Source: Prochlorococcus marinus
GTDB taxonomy: Bacteria; Cyanobacteriota; Cyanobacteriia; PCC-6307; Cyanobiaceae
Reading direction: 5' to 3'
Length of the DNA: 64,000 bases
Assembly (NCBI RefSeq): GCF_001180245.1
Contig: NZ_CVSV01000131.1
Span: forward strand, 62,001-126,000
The notes under the pieces were generated by a model. It saw only the letters and a list, made by a program, of their open reading frames with translations. It was not told the DNA's origin and made no database searches. The position numbers and the translations under genes are program-made. Shown in pieces: positions 18,267 to 27,948 of the stretch. Position 1 is the stretch's first letter; every line of letters starts with the position of its first letter.

Positions 18267-19265
18267 ATGTTTTCAAAATTTGCAACCAGAAGAGAATTTT
18301 TAAATTTTGGGAAGCTTTCGCTTTTATTTTTCTTAAACTCTTGCAGTAATCTGCCTAATAAAGTAAAAATTGCATTACAAAATTCTTTTTATCCAGAATC
18401 TTTTAAAGATACGATTCCAAAAGATTGGAAGCAGGAAAAAATTAATTTTGAAAATATTCAGCTACAAAAAAATAGAAACACAATTTTGAATTCTGACTTT
18501 ACTTTAATAAATGATGGATGGATTTCTAGTATAGATTTTTCAGAATTTGAAAAAATAAATGAATATGCACTGTTCGAAAATTTGGATAAGAGATCAATAG
18601 ATTTTTTGGGAAGCTTTAATCAAAATCAGAAGAGTAAATTATTTCCTATTGGCGTAGTACCCTATACAATCATCATTAAAAATAATAAAGAATTAATAAC
18701 TTCAGCAAGAACATCTTGGAATTTTCTTCTTTCTGAAAAATTAACTGGGAAAATTATTTTTCCTCAAAGTCCCAGAATAATATTGTCAATTGCTCAAAAA
18801 ATTAATTCATCTAATTCTTTAAAAAAACTCAAAAGCCAAGCTATGTTATTTGATGATAAAAATATGCTCAATTGGTTGATTAATTCTGATGCTATTGTCG
18901 CAATAGTTCCTTATAGTCTTTGTTCAAAATATTTAAAAATAGACCCAAGGCTTTCTTTAGTTTTCCCTAGCCAAGGCGTACCTTTGATGTGGCATTTTCT
19001 ACTTAGTCGATCAAATCTAAATAATGCAATATTAATGAAATGGATTAAATCTTTAGAAAATAAATCAATAGTAGATAAATTAGTTAGCCAGGGTTGGTAT
19101 CTTCCATTCAATAGTGATTATTTGCAAAGTAAATATAAAACTGAAATGCTCCCCATCTCAGGACCTTCTGAGAAATGTTGGGAAAATAGTTGGTCTTTCC
19201 CTGTCTTAACAAATGAACAAAAAATTAATCTTAAAAATATCTGGAATGAGTCCTTATCCCCATAA
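18267..19265 (+). CDS. Orphan periplasmic solute-binding-type lipoprotein (PotD-like)
   Basis: The 332-residue protein has an N-terminal export signal with an Arg-Arg pair (ATRREFLNFGKLSLLFF) and a lipobox LNSC at about residue 26. The body contains DFTLINDGWIS, IGVVPYTIIIKNN and TSWNFLLSEKLTGKIIFPQSPR, the pattern of type II periplasmic binding proteins such as PotD. No ABC permease or ATPase is adjacent. It abuts cobT without a gap, suggesting co-transcription. The last 12 bases overlap the convergent aldo/keto reductase gene. The ligand is unknown. Confidence 0.65.
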   Translation: MFSKFATRREFLNFGKLSLLFFLNSCSNLPNKVKIALQNSFYPESFKDTIPKDWKQEKINFENIQLQKNRNTILNSDFTLINDGWISSIDFSEFEKINEYALFENLDKRSIDFLGSFNQNQKSKLFPIGVVPYTIIIKNNKELITSARTSWNFLLSEKLTGKIIFPQSPRIILSIAQKINSSNSLKKLKSQAMLFDDKNMLNWLINSDAIVAIVPYSLCSKYLKIDPRLSLVFPSQGVPLMWHFLLSRSNLNNAILMKWIKSLENKSIVDKLVSQGWYLPFNSDYLQSKYKTEMLPISGPSEKCWENSWSFPVLTNEQKINLKNIWNESLSP

Positions 19266-20396
19266 TCTTTTTGTAGGATTTTCAATTAATAAGTTATGAG
19301 TTTCCTTTAATAAATTTGGTATATCTAATTTACTAGGACATTTAGGAACACATTTATTACATTCTTGACAAAATGAGGAATTTTTTTCTTCCCACCAGTG
19401 GCCAGCTTTTCCTATTAAATTGTATCTTTCTTTTGCAAATTCTAATTGGCCATAACCAACAGATATATTTCTTAAACGAAGTATTTCTGGAATAGGCACT
19501 TCATTTGGACATGGAAGACAAGATCTACATTGTTCACATTTGGTTGAGTTTAATCTTTCATTAGAAACTTCCTTAATTTTATTAAGGGCGCTTTTTTCAA
19601 GTTTTGTAAGCTTCTCAAATGAGTTTCTAAGTTTATGCGCAAATTCAAAATCTTTTTTGTTTGTCGCCCCCAAGGATAAAGTTGTAATGCCTTTTGCGAG
19701 AAGAAATCGATACGCTAATTCTAATGGATGAAAAGGCTTAGAGGCCTCTAACAAAATATCACTTGGAGAATACAATCTACCGCCTTTATCTGCAGGTGAT
19801 ATTGCTAAAACTCCCATACCTTTTTTTATAGCTTCCTCTGCTAAAGCAATCTTAGATTGATCTAAATAATGTAAATGAAGACTACAAAAATTAAAAACTT
19901 CACAGTTAATTGCATCTTGAATTAGTGAATAACTTCCGTGAGAACTAAAACCGACTTGATCAACTAGTTCCTTCTCAAGTATCCACGAAATGAATTTCTT
20001 ACCCTCTCCAGAAATAACCCAATCTAGATGTTGTTTTAAGTTGAGTCCGTGAATTGCAAGATTATTAATTTTCTCGCGATTTAAATTTTTAAGAGACTTT
20101 TTAAAATTATTTTTTAAAAAGGCAAAATCTCCCTTTGGTAAAACTTTGGAAGTAATCACCCAATTTTTTTCTTTTATATTCTCTTCTATTGCTAATTTTT
20201 TTATTGAATTTCCAATAAGTGATTCAGCATCACCATAAGAGGGTGCTGTTTCTATGTGGTTAATTCCTACATAATATGCATTTTTTATTATGCTATACAT
20301 TTTTTCGAGACTTTCAGTCGCTCGCATTGTCCCCAAAGTGAACAAGCTCACTTTCGCCCCTCTACCAAATGATCTTTTTTGTGAATTAATAATCAT
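19254..20396 (-). CDS. Aldo/keto reductase with a C-terminal ferredoxin-like 4Fe-4S region
   Basis: The 380 residues comprise an aldo/keto reductase barrel (about 1-290) and a Cys-rich tail. In the barrel, HIETAPSYGDAE supplies the catalytic Asp/Tyr region, VITSKV the Lys and LHLHYLD a His. The tail has CEQCRSCLPCPNEVPIP and CQECNKCVPKCPSKLDIP, two clusters of the CxxCxxC(x)nCP type that bind 4Fe-4S centres. The electron partner and substrate are unknown. It converges with the lipoprotein gene and is divergent from ribE. Confidence 0.88.
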   Translation of the reverse strand: MIINSQKRSFGRGAKVSLFTLGTMRATESLEKMYSIIKNAYYVGINHIETAPSYGDAESLIGNSIKKLAIEENIKEKNWVITSKVLPKGDFAFLKNNFKKSLKNLNREKINNLAIHGLNLKQHLDWVISGEGKKFISWILEKELVDQVGFSSHGSYSLIQDAINCEVFNFCSLHLHYLDQSKIALAEEAIKKGMGVLAISPADKGGRLYSPSDILLEASKPFHPLELAYRFLLAKGITTLSLGATNKKDFEFAHKLRNSFEKLTKLEKSALNKIKEVSNERLNSTKCEQCRSCLPCPNEVPIPEILRLRNISVGYGQLEFAKERYNLIGKAGHWWEEKNSSFCQECNKCVPKCPSKLDIPNLLKETHNLLIENPTKRLWG

Positions 20397-20506
20397 CTAA
20401 ATATGATCAATTTCTTTTTATTTACTCTTTAATTTATTTATAGTTGAAAATGATTTAAAGTAAATTAAAGTAAATACAAAATTTTGCAAAAATATTTTTT
20501 TAAACT

Positions 20507-21160
20507 ATGTTTACAGGAATAATTCAATCAGTTGGAAAACTAAGACAAGAAAAAAATATTTTAGAAATTGAAATTCTAGATAATTTATTTGATATGGCAA
20601 TTGGTGACAGCATAGCTGTTGATGGAATTTGTTTGACAGTTAAAGAGATTTTTCAAAATAAATTTACTGTTGATGTTAGTGAGGAGACATTAAAAAAAAC
20701 AACTTTAGGAGTAAAGTCGAACCTGAATCAGATTGTTAACTTAGAGCCTGCTCTTAGGGTGTCTGACCGTCTAGGAGGGCATATAGTCAGCGGACATGTT
20801 GATGGCCTTGGAACAGTGGAGAATATAGAAAAATTAGAGAAATCTTGGCTCTTATCAATAAAGTGGAAAAATAATAATTTTTCAAAATATGTAGTTAATA
20901 AAGGTAGTATTTGTGTAAACGGTATAAGTCTTACGATTGCAAAATATGAGCGGGAAGGAGAAATATTTACTATTGCGATAATTCCTCATACTTGGCATAA
21001 AACAAATCTGAATAAATTAAATATCGGTGACAGCGTAAACCTTGAGGCAGATGCACTAATTAAATATGTAGAGAAATTACTTTTATTTAATAAAAATAGT
21101 AATAAAGATTTATCTTCTAATAATATTTCTTCCGAGTGGCTTAAAGAAAACGGTTGGTAA
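20507..21160 (+). CDS. ribE: Riboflavin synthase alpha chain RibE
   Basis: The 217-residue protein is a duplicated lumazine-binding domain. Each half begins with the typical sequence: MFTGIIQSVGKL at residue 1, and GGHIVSGHVDGLGTVE near residue 89. The catalytic N-terminal phenylalanine (Phe2) and the substrate motif VDGICLTV (first half), VNGISLTIA (second half) are present. It dismutates two 6,7-dimethyl-8-ribityllumazine molecules to riboflavin. Its 3' end faces cyabrB with a 10-base gap. Confidence 0.95.
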   Translation: MFTGIIQSVGKLRQEKNILEIEILDNLFDMAIGDSIAVDGICLTVKEIFQNKFTVDVSEETLKKTTLGVKSNLNQIVNLEPALRVSDRLGGHIVSGHVDGLGTVENIEKLEKSWLLSIKWKNNNFSKYVVNKGSICVNGISLTIAKYEREGEIFTIAIIPHTWHKTNLNKLNIGDSVNLEADALIKYVEKLLLFNKNSNKDLSSNNISSEWLKENGW

Positions 21161-21170
21161 AATATATTTT

Positions 21171-21524
21171 TTAATTTAATGGAATCAGATAAATTGTTTT
21201 TGACTCTTTTTTAAGATCGATTTTAAATTCCTGACCAGGTTCTAGACCTAATTTTTTGGTGTAGGCATGACCAATTAATAGGTTCCCATTGCCATGAACT
21301 TTAGTTTTGAATTCTGTCTGTCTGCCTCTTGAAGCTCTATTACCATTTTTCCCCAAACGACCCTTTCCTATTTTGTAACCCTTAGCTTCGATAAGCGCCC
21401 TATAGAAACTTTTTCTTAAGATTCTTCCACTTGGACCTACGTACCCACAACCTTTTGCTATCTCATCTTCAGATTTTTTACTTAATAACTTTGCTTTTTC
21501 AAGAAGTTCTTTTCCTTCTAGCAT
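21171..21524 (-). CDS. Cyanobacterial AbrB-like transcriptional regulator (cyAbrB)
   Basis: The 117 residues match the cyAbrB family: an N-terminal part (LSKKSEDEIAKGCGYVGPSGRIL, then YRALIEAKGY) and a C-terminal AbrB-type DNA-binding segment (HGNGNLLIGHAYTKKLGLEPGQEFKI). cyAbrB proteins are abundant DNA-binding regulators in cyanobacteria, linked to carbon/nitrogen balance. It sits alone between ribE and the ctaE stop; a TATAAT lies on its strand 18 bases upstream. Confidence 0.9.
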   Translation of the reverse strand: MLEGKELLEKAKLLSKKSEDEIAKGCGYVGPSGRILRKSFYRALIEAKGYKIGKGRLGKNGNRASRGRQTEFKTKVHGNGNLLIGHAYTKKLGLEPGQEFKIDLKKESKTIYLIPLN

Positions 21525-21541
21525 TATCTGACAAATTCATA

Positions 21542-21547
21542 ATTATA
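21542..21547 (-). promoter_or_regulatory. Possible -10 element of the cyAbrB gene
   Basis: TATAAT on the minus strand, 17 bases before the ATG at 21524. This would give a leader of only about 10 bases. No -35 box is seen, so confidence is low. Confidence 0.25.
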
Positions 21548-21621
21548 TATTCTTACTAAAAAGGAGAACTGTGGCAATATAAATTAATAAAAAATATATT
21601 TAATTTTTGAAATTTAGTTTT

Positions 21622-22224
21622 TTATAAAAGATACAAAATAATAAATAAAACAACCCATATTCCATCTACAAAATGCCAGTACAATTCAACAGCTTCCAAT
21701 GGAAACATATTTTGACTGGTTAATCTTCCGCCATTCATTCTCGATTGCCAAGCAATAATTAAAATCATCAAAGTGCCTAAAGTGACATGTAATCCATGAA
21801 AACCAGTAAGAGCATAAAAAGTACTTGCAAATAAATTATCGGTTAATCCAAAAGGTAAATGAAAATATTCAAATAATTGACATATTAAAAATATAATTCC
21901 AAGAAAAGCAGTAAAAAATAACCATTTTTGGGAATCTGAGTTTTTATCTTTTAAAAGTGCTTTGCCTGCTTTATGGAAAGTTGCACTACTAACAAGTAAC
22001 AAAATTGTATTGAGAGTAGGTATTGGTAGTTCTAATTCATAAATAGCACCATCTGGTAATGGATTTACTGCTTTATAAGTTAAATAAGCAGCAAAGAATC
22101 CAGCAAAAGTCATTCCGTCCGCAATTAGGAAAGTTATAAGACCAAACATTCTGAAGTCTTCATGTGTTTCATTAACTTCAGAATTATTTTTTTGAATTTC
22201 TTTTGAGCTATCTAGTGTTGTCAT
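21622..22224 (-). CDS. ctaE: Cytochrome c oxidase subunit III (CtaE)
   Basis: The 200-residue membrane protein has about five helices. ALTGFHGLHVTLGTLMI and the terminal AVELYWHFVDGIWVVLFIILYL are hallmark segments of subunit III. It is the last gene of ctaC-ctaD-ctaE and starts 6 bases after ctaD. Like other cyanobacterial versions it is shorter than the mitochondrial protein, lacking the first two helices. Confidence 0.96.
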   Translation of the reverse strand: MTTLDSSKEIQKNNSEVNETHEDFRMFGLITFLIADGMTFAGFFAAYLTYKAVNPLPDGAIYELELPIPTLNTILLLVSSATFHKAGKALLKDKNSDSQKWLFFTAFLGIIFLICQLFEYFHLPFGLTDNLFASTFYALTGFHGLHVTLGTLMILIIAWQSRMNGGRLTSQNMFPLEAVELYWHFVDGIWVVLFIILYLL

Positions 22225-22230
22225 ATGTTT

Positions 22231-23856
22231 TTATTTCTGTTCAGAAATTTCTTTACCGTAACCATATGGTTCTTCAACTAATGGAGCTTCTCCTTCCCAA
22301 TTTTCAACTGGAGGTGGAGAAGATGTTAACCATTCAGGTGTAAGAGCATTCCATGGATTATCTCCAGCATTTTTTCCATTTCTCACACTAAGGAATACGT
22401 TAATTAAAAAAGGAATTGTACTTATAGCCATCAAAAGAGCCCCAAGGCTACTAATTTGATTAACGAACTGGAATTGAGGATCATATTCTGCAACTCTTCT
22501 TGGCATTCCATTTAAACCAAGCCAATGTTGAGGAGCGAAGCACAAGTTAAATCCAATAAAAGTAATGATAAAGTGTAAAATTCCTAATTTTTCATTGAGC
22601 ATTTTCCCAGTTACTTTGGGGAACCAATGATAAATGGAAGAGAAAATAATAAAAACAGTCCCTCCATAAACTATGTAATGAAAATGGGCTACAACGAAAT
22701 AGGTATCATGTACGTGAATATCGAAAGGTACCTGTGCCAAAGCAACCCCTGTAATACCTCCAAAAACAAAATTTATAATAAATCCGCAAGAGAATAACAT
22801 TGCACTATTGATGGAAATTTTACCTCCCCATAATGTTGCAACCCAATTGAAAAATTTTATACCTGTTGGAACAGCAATAAATGCTGTTGCAATAGTAAAG
22901 AACAATCTCATCCAAGGGGGGGTCCCACTTGTAAACATGTGATGTGCCCAAACAACTAAACCTAAAACTACTATCCCCATTATTGAAAAAACCATTGTTG
23001 TATATCCAAAAAGTGGTTTTCTAGCATGTACAGGAAGTATTTCACTAACTAAACCGAAGGCAGGAAGGACCATAATGTATACAGCAGGATGAGAATAAAA
23101 CCAAAATAAATGCTGATAAACTACGACATTGCCACCTAAAACAGGATTGAAAAAACCTGTATTAGCGATGATATCGAAACTAAGTAGAATTAAAGTGCCT
23201 GCTAAAACAGGAGTTGACAAAACAACTAATAGACTTGTCCCTAGCATTGCCCAACAATACATTGGCAATTGCATAAGTTTTAATCCTGGCCTTCTTAATT
23301 TGATAATGGTCGCGATAAAGTTTATTCCACCAAATATAGAACTGCCTCCAAGTAATAGAACGCTCAGAATCCAAATAATTTGTCCTGATTGAGGAGTAGT
23401 TATGCTCAAAGGAGGATAAGCCGTCCATCCAGCCTGAGCAGCACCCTCAACAAAATAGCTTGCTACCAGCATCAAACCTGAAGGAGGAATTAACCAAAAA
23501 GCTACAGCATTCAATCTTGGGAATGCCATATCTCTAGCACCTACATAAAATGGAATTAAATAATTTCCAAAAGCACCGTTAACTACAGGCACTATCCATA
23601 GAAAAATCATTATTGTTCCATGAAGGGTTAAAACTTGGTTATATACATCTCTCGGCATAAAGTCAGACATCGGACTAGCTAGTTCAATTCTTATAGCGCT
23701 AGCTAAGGTTCCGCCTATTAAATAGAAAAGAAAACCGCAGACTAAGTATTGTATCCCAATTACTTTATGATCAAGGCTAAAACTAAAGTATCTAAGCCAG
23801 CCTTTAGGTTGAAGACTTTCATTATTAGTTTTTTGTGGATCAATTGATATTGTCAT
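22231..23856 (-). CDS. ctaD: Cytochrome c oxidase subunit I (CtaD)
   Basis: The 541-residue catalytic subunit has about 12 helices. The heme-copper site is clear: HLFWFYSHPAVYIMVLPAFG holds the CuB His and cross-linked His-Tyr region, and HVHDTYFVVAHFHYIVYGG holds the heme a and a3 His ligands. LTLHGTIMIFLWIVP contains the other low-spin heme His. It reduces oxygen and pumps protons in the respiratory chain. The start overlaps the ctaC stop by 4 bases (ATGA), implying coupling. Confidence 0.97.
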   Translation of the reverse strand: MTISIDPQKTNNESLQPKGWLRYFSFSLDHKVIGIQYLVCGFLFYLIGGTLASAIRIELASPMSDFMPRDVYNQVLTLHGTIMIFLWIVPVVNGAFGNYLIPFYVGARDMAFPRLNAVAFWLIPPSGLMLVASYFVEGAAQAGWTAYPPLSITTPQSGQIIWILSVLLLGGSSIFGGINFIATIIKLRRPGLKLMQLPMYCWAMLGTSLLVVLSTPVLAGTLILLSFDIIANTGFFNPVLGGNVVVYQHLFWFYSHPAVYIMVLPAFGLVSEILPVHARKPLFGYTTMVFSIMGIVVLGLVVWAHHMFTSGTPPWMRLFFTIATAFIAVPTGIKFFNWVATLWGGKISINSAMLFSCGFIINFVFGGITGVALAQVPFDIHVHDTYFVVAHFHYIVYGGTVFIIFSSIYHWFPKVTGKMLNEKLGILHFIITFIGFNLCFAPQHWLGLNGMPRRVAEYDPQFQFVNQISSLGALLMAISTIPFLINVFLSVRNGKNAGDNPWNALTPEWLTSSPPPVENWEGEAPLVEEPYGYGKEISEQK

Positions 23857-24656
23857 AAATTTACCTCTGGTTTTTTATTTTTGTTAAACCATTCGTTGTA
23901 ATCAGATTCTTCTTCAACAATTATGGAGGCTCTCATTCCTCCATGATATGGACCACATAATTCTGCGCAAATAATCGGATATTTTCCTACTTTTGTTGGA
24001 GTGAAATTTAGAATAGTCGGTTGTCCAGGAATAATATCCTGTTTAATTCTGAACTCTGGTACCCAAAAAGCATGAATCACATCTTTGGATTCCATTTTCA
24101 TTGATACTTTTTGATCAACAGGAACGTGTAGTTCACCTGATATGAAATTGCCCTTGGGATAATTGAATAGAAATGCAAATTGCATAGCTGAAACTTCAAT
24201 TGATAAATTATTTATTGCTATTTCATTATCAGAGGTTTGACTTATTCCAGCCCAAATTTTTTCAGTATTAGAACTCATCATTTCGTGGTTATGATTTAGT
24301 TCTTTCATCCCTCCCATTCGATCGTAGATGTTGTAGCTATATAAACCAATTAATAAAACAATTATTGAAGGGATAATTGTCCATACAATTTCTAAGCTTA
24401 AATTTCCCTCTAAGGCTATGCCATCGCCTATCTGATCATTTCTTTTCCTAAACTTAAATAAGCTGTATATAACAGCTATTGTCATTCCTATAAAAATGAT
24501 TAATCCAATGATGAAAAGAATTTTAAAAAGTTCATCGTAAATTGGTGCGTTAATACTTGCTTCAGCTGGGAGCAAATTTACATTAAAACCAATCCAAAAA
24601 GATATAGCAAAAACAAGGGAAATAATTAGAATTAAATAAAAGTTTTTATTTAACAA
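23853..24656 (-). CDS. ctaC: Cytochrome c oxidase subunit II (CtaC)
   Basis: The 267-residue protein has two N-terminal membrane helices (about 5-25 and 45-70) and a periplasmic/lumenal cupredoxin domain. The CuA site is complete: an upstream His in VIHAFWVPEFRIKQD, then CAELCGPYHGGM with two Cys, Glu, His and Met. It takes electrons from cytochrome c or plastocyanin. It is the first gene of ctaCDE, facing ctaA across a 215-base divergent gap. Confidence 0.97.
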   Translation of the reverse strand: MLNKNFYLILIISLVFAISFWIGFNVNLLPAEASINAPIYDELFKILFIIGLIIFIGMTIAVIYSLFKFRKRNDQIGDGIALEGNLSLEIVWTIIPSIIVLLIGLYSYNIYDRMGGMKELNHNHEMMSSNTEKIWAGISQTSDNEIAINNLSIEVSAMQFAFLFNYPKGNFISGELHVPVDQKVSMKMESKDVIHAFWVPEFRIKQDIIPGQPTILNFTPTKVGKYPIICAELCGPYHGGMRASIIVEEESDYNEWFNKNKKPEVNL

Positions 24657-24871
24657 TTGAGCTCTAAAAATTTGTATTTATATCCTCAAGATATTCAATT
24701 TTTTTAATCCTGCATCCTTTGTTAAAAGAAAAACATTTAAATTCACAACTTCTTAAGATTTATGAAATAAAAGGCGTATTATTAATAACTTTTTAGAGTT
24801 AATTGTCAGGGAAAAAAGATTAAATTAGTAAATTATTTTTTAAATTAAACATATTAATTTTTAATTAATGT
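24657..24871. other. Divergent intergenic region between ctaC and ctaA
   Basis: These 215 bases hold no open frame of note on either strand. They must carry the promoters for the oxidase operon (minus) and the heme A/O genes (plus). The sequence is very AT-rich with a small 5-bp hairpin around TAACTTTTTAGAGTTA. I see no distinct operator repeat. Confidence 0.6.
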
Positions 24872-25846
24872 TTGGTTTTTAAATCTAATTTATTATGCAA
24901 AATAATAGGTTTTAACCATTTGATTAATAATCAATTATATAAATCAAAATATCTGACAATTTTTAAAAGGTTGGGAAGTCATAGTGTAATGGCACTTATT
25001 GCACTAATCGTAATTGGAGGTGCTACTAGAGTCATGGAGGCTGGACTTGCCTGCCCAGATTGGCCATTATGTTATGGATCTTTTTTGCCTTTTAATCATA
25101 TGAACCTAAGAGTATTTCTAGAGTGGTTTCATCGTCTAGATGCTTTTCTGGTTGGCATATTAATTCTTTTTAAATTTTCCCTTTCAATTATATGGAAAAA
25201 TGAAATTCCAAATTGGTTACCTAAAACTTATTCACTATTACTTTTTCTCGTTATTGTCCAAGGATCTTTAGGAGCTTTAACAGTAATAAACTTGCTTGAT
25301 TCATATACTGTTACTGGCCATCTTTTAATAGCTTTTCTACTTCTCATCACAACAATTTCAATAAATCAAAATTTAGAAAATGACGATATAGAAGAGCCAT
25401 TAATTTGGTGGAGATTTTTATTGTTTTTTCCTCTTTTACTTACTCTTATTCAATCTTTTATTGGAGTAAGGCTTTCTTCAACCTGGTCAGCACATATTTG
25501 TTTATCTTTTAATAAACAATGTCTAATTCTAAATACTCATAAATTATTTGCTTTTCCAATTGCTTTTTCAATTCTATTGATTATTGCTACTGCAATTTAT
25601 AAGAGAAGTTTGCTAAATGAAAATTGGAAATATCTCTCAGCACTTATTTTTCTATTGTTTTCCCAAATTGCTTTGGGTGTTTTAAGTCTTAAAACAAATT
25701 TGAATGAACCTATTTTTATTATTGGTCATCAACTTAACGCCTCTTTATTTATTGCGATATTAACAACATTAATTTTTAGAAATCCTTTTACCAAAAAAGG
25801 TCTAAACCACTCCCTAAATTCTCAAATGGTTGGTATCAATTCATGA
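24872..25846 (+). CDS. ctaA: Heme A synthase CtaA (COX15 type)
   Basis: The 324-residue protein has eight membrane segments in two repeats. Each half has the His-containing motifs expected for the family ([62 protein letters not shown]). It oxidises heme O to heme A for cytochrome oxidase. The start is uncertain: TTG 24872 gives a 38-residue extension before the first helix. ctaB overlaps its stop by 4 bases. Confidence 0.93.
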   Translation: MVFKSNLLCKIIGFNHLINNQLYKSKYLTIFKRLGSHSVMALIALIVIGGATRVMEAGLACPDWPLCYGSFLPFNHMNLRVFLEWFHRLDAFLVGILILFKFSLSIIWKNEIPNWLPKTYSLLLFLVIVQGSLGALTVINLLDSYTVTGHLLIAFLLLITTISINQNLENDDIEEPLIWWRFLLFFPLLLTLIQSFIGVRLSSTWSAHICLSFNKQCLILNTHKLFAFPIAFSILLIIATAIYKRSLLNENWKYLSALIFLLFSQIALGVLSLKTNLNEPIFIIGHQLNASLFIAILTTLIFRNPFTKKGLNHSLNSQMVGINS

Positions 25847-26844
25847 ACAGTAGTAACTTAGAAAACTTGAACTATAAATCTTCAATTAGGGATGAAGTTG
25901 TACCTTCTAGAAAAAAAATAACTTTGCCGCCTTGGCTTGAAGTGGCAAAACCCAGATTAATCCCACTTTTACTGGCAACAACTTTGGGAGGAATGGCTTT
26001 AACTGAAGAATGGCCTTTGTCTTCACCGAAACTTATCTGTACTTTAGGAGGCGGAGCTTTGGCAGCAGCAGCAGCTGGAGCTCTTAATTGCTTGTGGGAA
26101 ATGGAGTTAGATAAGAGGATGACAAGAACTAGCAAAAGAGCATTGCCAGCTGGAAAGTTGTCATCTGAGACTGTATTTTTAGCTGCCGTATCATGTACTT
26201 TGGCAGCCTCGATGCTTTTAGTAAGTGGTGTAAATTATTTGGCTGCGGGATTAACTCTTCTTGGTTTGTTTAGCTACGTAATTTTATATACAGTTATTTT
26301 GAAACCTCGTACAACAAAAAATATTGTTTTCGGAGGAGTTGCTGGTGCGATACCACCTTTAGTTGGAGCATCTGCTGCTACAGGGCATGTAGGTCTTAGT
26401 GGTTTGTGGTTGTTTGGTTTAGTAATGTTATGGACCCCAGCTCATTTTTGGGCACTTGCAATTTTGTTGAAGGATGATTACGCATCAGTTGGTATTCCTA
26501 TGCTCCCCTCTGTTAAAGGATCTGTTTTTACTGCTAAAGCGATTTCTCGTTATGGATGGGCAACAATTTTAATGAGTCTTATGGGAGTTTTTGCCTTGCC
26601 TGAAGGGGGTCTTTTATACGGAATTATGTTATTGCCATTTAATGGAAGACTTTTGCAATTAATAAATGAATTAAAGAAATCTCCTGATGATCTTTCAAGA
26701 GCAAAGTCTCTCTTTAGGTGGTCTATTCTATATATGTTTGGTATTTGTCTTTTGTTATTAATTTCCAGAACCCAACTATCTGTAGAATTTGAGCAGCAAT
26801 CTATGCAGATATTTTTATCTATAGTATCCCTGCTTAGTAATTAA
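25843..26844 (+). CDS. ctaB: Protoheme IX farnesyltransferase CtaB (heme O synthase)
   Basis: This 333-residue UbiA-superfamily enzyme has the Asp-rich motif [18 protein letters not shown] at residues 82-99 and [25 protein letters not shown] later, both diagnostic of CtaB/CyoE. It farnesylates heme B to heme O, the substrate of CtaA. Start ATG overlaps the ctaA stop (ATGA). It makes sense next to the oxidase genes on the opposite strand. Confidence 0.97.
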   Translation: MNSSNLENLNYKSSIRDEVVPSRKKITLPPWLEVAKPRLIPLLLATTLGGMALTEEWPLSSPKLICTLGGGALAAAAAGALNCLWEMELDKRMTRTSKRALPAGKLSSETVFLAAVSCTLAASMLLVSGVNYLAAGLTLLGLFSYVILYTVILKPRTTKNIVFGGVAGAIPPLVGASAATGHVGLSGLWLFGLVMLWTPAHFWALAILLKDDYASVGIPMLPSVKGSVFTAKAISRYGWATILMSLMGVFALPEGGLLYGIMLLPFNGRLLQLINELKKSPDDLSRAKSLFRWSILYMFGICLLLLISRTQLSVEFEQQSMQIFLSIVSLLSN

Positions 26845-26883
26845 ATTAGATGTAAAATGTTTTTTAAGTAAATTGTAAGTTTG

Positions 26884-27900
26884 ATGGATTATATAAAAGT
26901 AAAAGGGCTTTCAAAATCTTATTCAGATATCAAGGCATTAAAAAATTTAGCGATAGAAATTGAAGCTGGCACATTATTCGGAATACTAGGCCCAAATGGT
27001 GCTGGCAAATCAACACTAATAAAAATACTTGCTACTTTAATAGAGCCTGATAGTGGAGAAGTTTTTATAAATAATATTAATGTGATAAAAAATTCAAGGA
27101 AAATTAGAGAATTAATTGGTTATGTTGCCCAAGACATTGCACTTGATAAAATATTAACTGGACGAGAGCTTTTGGATTTTCAATCAGATTTATATCACAT
27201 CAACAAAAATAAAAAATTTGAAAGGATAAATAAATTAATAGATCAATTAGAAATGAATGATTGGATTGATCGTAAGTGCGGAACTTATTCAGGGGGAATG
27301 AAAAGAAGAATAGATCTAGCAGCTGGACTTTTACATTTGCCCCAAGTATTAATTTTGGATGAACCTACAGTTGGTTTAGATATTGAAAGTAGAAATATTA
27401 TATGGCAACTTTTGAAAGATTTGAGAAATAATGGAATGACCATTATTTTAAGCAGTCACTATCTTGATGAAATAGATAAATTGGCAGACAGATTAGTGAT
27501 AATTGATGATGGAAGAGTTATAGCAAAAGGGACTCCTGCAGAGCTCAAAAATAAATTAGGAGGAGATAGAGTAACTTTGAAAGTAAGAGAATTTAGTAAT
27601 CAGGAAGAAGCGAATAATATATCTAAAATTTTATCTTCAATAGATGGAATTAGTCAGATTATCGTAAATGAAGCTCAAGGGTTCTCGATAAATTTCGTAG
27701 CAGATAAGCAAAAAGATTTACTTACGAAGCTAAAAGTTGAATTGGCTTTCTCAAAGTTTGAAATTTTTTCTCTTACCCAAAGTCAGCCAAGCTTGGATGA
27801 TGTATATCTTCAGGCAACTGGGAAAACATTATTGGATGCTGAAATTTCTATGGCAGGGAAAAGAGACCTAAAAAAAGAATCAAAGCAATCCATGCGATAA
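26884..27900 (+). CDS. ABC exporter ATP-binding subunit (DrrA/CcmA type)
   Basis: The 338-residue ATPase (ATG 26884; TTG 26881 is one codon earlier) has Walker A LGPNGAGKST, signature YSGGMKRRIDLAAGLL, Walker B VLILDEPTVGLD and switch His in SSHYLDEID. The C-terminal 110 residues form the accessory domain common in DrrA-type drug or polymer exporters (ending in PSLDDVYLQATGK). It pairs with the ABC-2 permease 48 bases downstream. The cargo is unknown. Confidence 0.92.
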   Translation: MDYIKVKGLSKSYSDIKALKNLAIEIEAGTLFGILGPNGAGKSTLIKILATLIEPDSGEVFINNINVIKNSRKIRELIGYVAQDIALDKILTGRELLDFQSDLYHINKNKKFERINKLIDQLEMNDWIDRKCGTYSGGMKRRIDLAAGLLHLPQVLILDEPTVGLDIESRNIIWQLLKDLRNNGMTIILSSHYLDEIDKLADRLVIIDDGRVIAKGTPAELKNKLGGDRVTLKVREFSNQEEANNISKILSSIDGISQIIVNEAQGFSINFVADKQKDLLTKLKVELAFSKFEIFSLTQSQPSLDDVYLQATGKTLLDAEISMAGKRDLKKESKQSMR

Positions 27901-27948
27901 AAAAACTTTTGGTTAACTAACTATAATGAATACTAATTACGGCTAATT

